From an uncultured Acetatifactor sp. (lineage in GTDB: Bacteria; Bacillota; Clostridia; Lachnospirales; Lachnospiraceae), in assembly GCA_910586485.1 (NCBI GenBank), contig CAJUIA010000011.1, forward strand, positions 1-64,000: 64,000 nt of DNA. The letters run 5' to 3'. A model generated the notes under the pieces. That model did not search any database, was not told the DNA's origin, and saw nothing but the letters and a program-made list of their open reading frames with translations. Shown here piece by piece: positions 60,155-64,000 of the stretch (within the stretch, counting starts at the first letter, position 1; the number at the start of each line of letters is the position of its first letter). Made by a program: the position numbers and the translations under genes.

Positions 60155-60308
60155 TCCTGTTTCTGTAATTTATATTTTACATCATTTCAATCATTTATTC
60201 TTACTTCTTTTTAAATTTATTTCCGATATTTTTTCATAAATACAATATTAATCAAGTAGACTATGCACTTAAGTTGTGATATAGTTACCTTTAGGGAGGC
60301 ACAAGTAT

Positions 60309-60605
60309 ATGGATCAGGAAAGCATGGAAATGTTTGGTAAGGTTCTGGACAAGTTGGACAGCATTGACGGTCGTCTGGACAAGATGGAAAATCGTCTGGA
60401 TAAGGTGGAAAATCGTCTTGATAAGGTGGAAAATCGTCTGGACGTTATAGAAGTCCGGCAGAATAAAATGTCAAGTCAACTGACGGAATTACAGCTTTCA
60501 CAAAAGCTTTTTGAAATGAATACCAATAGGAATCTTGCAAAATTGCAGGATAGTGTAGACACGATAGAAGAAATACTTAAGATGAACGATCTGCTTCCCA
60601 GATAA
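60309..60605 (+). CDS. Coiled-coil protein with heptad repeats (98 aa)
   Basis: RLDKMENRLDKVENRLDKVE (about 18-37) is encoded by near-identical 21-bp units, forming a regular coiled coil through about residue 60; the rest is helical. No catalytic motif or membrane segment. AGGGAGGCACAAGTAT precedes ATG 60309. It is the first gene to the right of the invertible segment, about 195 bp from the sigma-28 start in the present orientation, so it could be the gene switched on in this state. Such short coils are common and unassigned. Confidence 0.6.
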   Translation: MDQESMEMFGKVLDKLDSIDGRLDKMENRLDKVENRLDKVENRLDVIEVRQNKMSSQLTELQLSQKLFEMNTNRNLAKLQDSVDTIEEILKMNDLLPR

Positions 60606-60653
60606 CCATATAGATGCCTCATTTCTATCTGATTCCGAAAGGTTGGAAGCGCC

Positions 60654-61565
60654 ATGCTGGTTGACAATACATTAATTTATATTCCCAAATACAAAATAGA
60701 AATCGGCCGGCCCGAAAGCAGTCTGTACTACTTTTTTGACTATGACGAGCGCTCTTACTCCATCAATATGGAGTTTCAGCACTTCCACCAGTTTTATGAA
60801 ATCTGTATCTTTCTGGAAGAAAGCGCCGGCCACCTGATCGACGGCGTCTGGTACGATATGCGCTGCTGTGACATCGTAGCCCTTCGTCCCTCATTGCTGC
60901 ACAAGACGGTTTATCCGGAGGGGGCTCCAAACAAGCGTCTGATTATCCAGTTTTCCCTGCCGCCCATGGCCTCTGCCTTTGAGAGCAGCATGAAATCTCT
61001 CTATGGCATCTTTGAAGAGACTGTACCTATTTACCGTTTTGAAGGCCCCTATAAAAAAGCGGTGCTGGAAAAGCTGAACGATATTTATTATCTTTCTCAA
61101 AGCCCCGGCGAGCTGAGAGAGCTTTTCATACACAACAAGTTTATAGAATTTCTGGGCTTGATCTACTTATATAAGGAAAAAAACACATATTCCAATCATG
61201 CAGACTTTGATAATATCACAAACAAGGTCTATAACATTACTGCCTTTATTCACAGCCATTTTACGGAAAATATCTCGCTGGAGTCCATCTCAAGGGAATT
61301 TTTTATCAGCAGCTATTATCTGTCTCATCAGTTCAAGCGGATCACCGGCTTTACCCTGACAGATTATGTGCAGCTGACCCGTGTGCGGAATGCACAGACC
61401 CTGCTCCTGTCCACGGATCTTTCCATTGCAGAGATTGCGTTCCAGTGCGGGTTTTCCAGCTTTTCCCAATTTAACAGGGCCTTTAATAAATTCATGCACC
61501 AGGCCCCTTCTTCTTTCCGCAAAAGCGCCAAAATAGCCGCCGCTCAATCTTCGGCTTCCTCATAG
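60654..61565 (+). CDS. AraC-family transcriptional regulator (303 aa)
   Basis: An N-terminal cupin-like sensing domain (about 15-170; FQHFHQFYEICIFLEESAGH) is followed by two helix-turn-helix motifs (about 200-298; ISLESISREFFISSYYLSHQ, then LSIAEIAFQCGFSSFSQFNR). The inducer is unknown, probably a sugar as in the pectin-utilisation regulators. It starts 48 bp after the coiled-coil gene; the ribosome binding site GAAAGGTTGGAAG is good. The GH105 gene nearby could be a target. Confidence 0.9.
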   Translation: MLVDNTLIYIPKYKIEIGRPESSLYYFFDYDERSYSINMEFQHFHQFYEICIFLEESAGHLIDGVWYDMRCCDIVALRPSLLHKTVYPEGAPNKRLIIQFSLPPMASAFESSMKSLYGIFEETVPIYRFEGPYKKAVLEKLNDIYYLSQSPGELRELFIHNKFIEFLGLIYLYKEKNTYSNHADFDNITNKVYNITAFIHSHFTENISLESISREFFISSYYLSHQFKRITGFTLTDYVQLTRVRNAQTLLLSTDLSIAEIAFQCGFSSFSQFNRAFNKFMHQAPSSFRKSAKIAAAQSSASS

Positions 61566-61644
61566 CCGCTTACGATTTGTGGGGATACCCGCAAATTGCC
61601 TTTGGGTCTTTTTCAAAAGAAAAACAAGAGGATGGGATGAAAAG

Positions 61645-62220
61645 ATGAGTTTATTGACACTGTTTATCACTGCTGTCGGGTTATCCATGGATGCCTTTGC
61701 CGTCTCTGTCTGCAAGGGTCTGTCCATGAAAAAGCTTTCCTGGAAAAAGGCCGTCATCATCGGCCTCTGGTTCGGCGGGTTTCAGGCGCTGATGCCCACT
61801 CTCGGCTACCTTCTGGGCACTCGCTTTAAAGGCTATGTCAACGCCATCGACCACTGGATTGCCTTTGTATTGCTGGCTCTCATCGGTGTCAGCATGGTCA
61901 GGGAAGCCCGCTCCCCCGAAAAGGACGAGACCAACGATTCCACCGATCTGAAAACCATGTTCCTGCTTGCCGTAGCCACCAGCATTGACGCTCTTGCCGT
62001 AGGTGTCACCTATGCCTTCCTGCAGGTCCGCATCCTTCCGGCTGTGTCCTTCATCGGCATAATCACTCTTATTCTGTCCATAGTCGGTGTAAAGATCGGA
62101 AATATGTTTGGTCTGAAATACAAAGCCAAAGCAGAAATTTTCGGCGGCATCATCCTCATCCTCATGGGCTTAAAGATTCTGCTGGAGCACCTGGGCTTCC
62201 TGAACTGGCTGCCGTTTTAG
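61645..62220 (+). CDS. mntP: Manganese efflux pump MntP
   Basis: Six-helix exporter of excess Mn(II). The two halves carry the conserved acidic motifs GLSMDAFAVSV (about 11-21) and ATSIDALAVGV (about 111-121). Length 191 is normal. The frame is open from 61579, but ATG 61645 starts the family N-terminus MSLLTLFITA behind GAGGATGGG. I see no yybP-ykoY riboswitch in the short leader. Converges with the GH105 gene with a 4-bp stop overlap. Confidence 0.93.
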   Translation: MSLLTLFITAVGLSMDAFAVSVCKGLSMKKLSWKKAVIIGLWFGGFQALMPTLGYLLGTRFKGYVNAIDHWIAFVLLALIGVSMVREARSPEKDETNDSTDLKTMFLLAVATSIDALAVGVTYAFLQVRILPAVSFIGIITLILSIVGVKIGNMFGLKYKAKAEIFGGIILILMGLKILLEHLGFLNWLPF

Positions 62221-63365
62221 TCCTCTAACCGCCGCAGCTCCGTGTAAGCCAGCAAAAGCGGCCCTACGCCCTTAGCATCATTTTCCACCACCGGCTCCGA
62301 CATATAATATTCAAAGCTGCCGTCCCTGCGAGGGTTGCTCTCCGGCCCAAGCCCTGCTACCAAGCAGATGCCTCCCAGCTGCAGGCTGCCGTCCTTTTCC
62401 TTCAGATACCGATCACAAATGCCGTTAAAGGCCTTGATGCCCGGTTTTCTGTACTGCTCCGGTAAAAATCCCAGCCTTACTCCCTTTAAGAGGGAATAGG
62501 CCATGATTGCGCTGCCGCTGGTCTCCAGATAATTGGGTGTCCTGCCGGCAAGAGCCGGAAGCTGATACCACATACCGCTCTCGTCCTGAAACCTCAGCAT
62601 ATCATCCATCAGTTGTACAAAAACCTTCTTCAGGTTTTCATATTCCGCCCTGTACTCTTCTCCCGGCTCACACTTTGAAAGGGTGTCCAGCAGTGCCATA
62701 GAATACCAGCCTATGGCCCGCAGCCAGAAATTTTCAGACAGTCCCGTCTCCTGGTTACACCAGAACGCCTTTTTGGAGGCGTCATATCCGTGATAATAAA
62801 GACCGGTTTTTTCGTCCCGCATATGCTTTACAACATTGGCAAACTGCGCGAATATATCCCCATAATTTTCCTTATGATTAAATTTTGTCTCATACTCCAT
62901 GTAAAAGGGCTGCCCCATATACATGCCGTCCAGCCACACCTGATTCGGATATATCTTTTTATGCCAGAAATTTCCTTCCATTGTTCTTGGCTGATTTTTT
63001 ACCTGGCCATAAATCAGTTCAATGGCCCTGCGGTACTTTTCCTTCCCGTTCATGCCATACAATGCAAACAGCGTCTTTCCTGCATTTACATTATCAATAT
63101 TATATTCTTCCGGATCATATCCCTTAATCGCACCGCTCTCTCCTACACGATGATCAATAAAAGCATCCGCAAACTCATAATATTTCTTTTCTCCTGTGGC
63201 CTGATAGGTTTCCAGCAGGGCAAGAATCATACAGCCGTCAATATAATTCCAGCCTACTGCTTTTCCTTCCATGGCCTTCTCAATATTCCACACCGGAATA
63301 TCCAGGGTGCTTTTCTCGATTAATTCATTGATATATCTCTCAAAAACAGGCATCTGCATAGGCAT
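62217..63365 (-). CDS. Unsaturated rhamnogalacturonyl hydrolase, GH105 (382 aa)
   Basis: Six-hairpin (alpha/alpha)6 enzyme that removes the unsaturated uronic acid left by pectin lyases. Typical segments: WNYIDGCMILALLETYQATG (about 39-58), WLDGMYMGQPFYMEYE (about 143-158, including the catalytic Asp region), FWLRAIGWYSMALLD (about 215-229), ETSGSAIMAYSLLKGVRLGF and GGICLVAGLG. No signal peptide, so it works in the cytoplasm on imported oligosaccharides. The start follows GGAGGAATAAATGCCTATGC; M1 or M4 may be used. Confidence 0.92.
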   Translation of the reverse strand: MPMQMPVFERYINELIEKSTLDIPVWNIEKAMEGKAVGWNYIDGCMILALLETYQATGEKKYYEFADAFIDHRVGESGAIKGYDPEEYNIDNVNAGKTLFALYGMNGKEKYRRAIELIYGQVKNQPRTMEGNFWHKKIYPNQVWLDGMYMGQPFYMEYETKFNHKENYGDIFAQFANVVKHMRDEKTGLYYHGYDASKKAFWCNQETGLSENFWLRAIGWYSMALLDTLSKCEPGEEYRAEYENLKKVFVQLMDDMLRFQDESGMWYQLPALAGRTPNYLETSGSAIMAYSLLKGVRLGFLPEQYRKPGIKAFNGICDRYLKEKDGSLQLGGICLVAGLGPESNPRRDGSFEYYMSEPVVENDAKGVGPLLLAYTELRRLED

Positions 63366-63468
63366 TTATTCCTCCGTAGCATCTATACTGACAAAAATTT
63401 ACCTTTTGGGGCATAAAATCATTTTACCCTGTTTCCGCCCTCCCGTCAACTGTCCTTCGCCCTTTCTG

Positions 63469-64000
63469 TTATACCGTCTCCATTTTATAAAAGTTCAGCG
63501 CCGCAATCACCATAAAAACCAAAGTAAACAGAATCAAAAATACATCCATCAGGCAATAAGCCATCACAACACCGCCTGCCATGGCTCCCAGAACGCCTCC
63601 CATCACCGCTGCCATGATCACAAAGCACTGGATGAACAGCTGAAACAGCTGCTTTCCCACTCTTCCCAATGTCCCGCCCACGGCAATCTCCGCCACCGCC
63701 ATGGCGTACAGCTTGTTGCAGGAAAGCACTGCACAGCCCACCACACACAATACGGCTGCAAGCGGCTGCATTCCCATGACGATGGCCCCCGGCACCGTAA
63801 TCAGCAGCCCGTTGATCAGGCACTGGATCAGCTGGATCGCCGTGGCGTTCATCAGCTTTGCAAAAGGCGAATCAGGAATCAGATAGGTATACGGCGACTT
63901 CAGCTCCTTAGCCCATTTTCCGTTCAGCGTCGTAAAAATAAAAGTGAAATAAGCTGAAACCAGAGGTATGACAAAAGGCTCTGCATCGCCAAAGCCGCCT
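63469..64000 (-). CDS. ABC-export-type membrane protein, C-terminal part (runs off the window)
   Basis: The frame is open through the window edge; ATG 63852 is internal. The sequence NGKWAKELKSPYTYLIPDSP followed by four to five membrane helices (LIQCLINGLLITVPGAIVMG, then MQPLAAVLCVVGCAVLSC) matches the C-terminal part of putative ABC exporter (ABC-2-like) permeases. Only about 175 residues are visible. An ATP-binding partner is expected further right. Confidence 0.65.
   Translation of the reverse strand, partial: GGFGDAEPFVIPLVSAYFTFIFTTLNGKWAKELKSPYTYLIPDSPFAKLMNATAIQLIQCLINGLLITVPGAIVMGMQPLAAVLCVVGCAVLSCNKLYAMAVAEIAVGGTLGRVGKQLFQLFIQCFVIMAAVMGGVLGAMAGGVVMAYCLMDVFLILFTLVFMVIAALNFYKMETV

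Noticed and set aside
60309..60605. Phage tail-fibre or chemotaxis coil identity for the heptad protein
   Set aside because: Only heptad periodicity is visible; no specific motif supports either.
61566..61644. Manganese (yybP-ykoY) riboswitch before mntP
   Set aside because: The leader is about 80 bp and lacks the conserved GGGGAGUA/ACAUACUC elements.

Overview
The window looks like a chromosome segment of a motile gut-type Clostridia, most likely Lachnospiraceae (Bacillota). The evidence is the Firmicutes order cysE-cysS-mrnC-rlmB-sigH behind a T-box leader, the sporulation sigma factor SigH, a flagellin next to csrA, a GH105 pectin-type hydrolase, and consensus -35/-10 promoters with strong GGAGG ribosome binding sites. 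No species call is possible from the sequence alone.

Layout. (1) 1-8,245 is an AT-rich accessory block abutting the 3' end of a tRNA-Thr gene. It holds a recent tandem duplication of a zinc-ribbon gene, a large protein with the hallmarks of the cellular RNA-dependent RNA polymerase/YonO double-psi beta-barrel family, a small Ada-like zinc-binding protein, two membrane-anchored NPCBM-like proteins and a wrecked tyrosine integrase. (2) 8,246-17,930 is core: tRNA-Thr, a long RND exporter, sigH, rlmB, an unknown gene, mrnC, cysS, cysE and a Cys-type T-box leader. (3) 18,000-23,600 is a two-component system with a BceAB/MacB-like ABC exporter, bracketed by two par/Fst-like type I toxin-antitoxin loci in opposite orientation. 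(4) 23,629-25,975 is ispF and a DEAD-box helicase with RGG-type repeats. (5) 26,201-38,409 and 53,522-57,018 are two halves of one minus-strand operon-like cluster downstream of flagellin (57,130-58,638). It contains glycosyltransferases, nucleotidyltransferases, radical SAM enzymes, a pyruvyltransferase, an alkaline-phosphatase-fold enzyme and a methyltransferase, probably a flagellin glycosylation island. (6) 38,430-53,500 is a foreign block splitting that island. It includes a MOBQ mobilizable element with oriT, relaxase, replication-type genes and a large serine recombinase; a 3,069-bp three-gene DDE/ATPase transposon that cut an XRE regulator in two; and a Ser/Thr-kinase module. (7) 58,817-60,154 is csrA followed by a segment flanked by 32-bp inverted repeats. 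It encodes a catalytic-domain-only tyrosine recombinase and ends in a sigma-28-type promoter. (8) 60,309-64,000 is a coiled-coil protein, an AraC regulator, MntP, a GH105 hydrolase and part of an ABC-export membrane protein.

Two candidates stand out. The first is a self-encoded DNA inversion switch (59,148-60,154). In the orientation seen here its flagellar sigma promoter points away from csrA-flagellin; inverted, it would drive csrA-flagellin and perhaps the glycosylation genes behind them. The flagellin leader also carries CsrA-type GGA sites. The second is the bacterial RdRP-like two-barrel polymerase homolog at 1,650-4,664, whose real start is fixed by a consensus promoter lying inside the longer open frame. 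Both are read from motifs only, without alignments or database searches.
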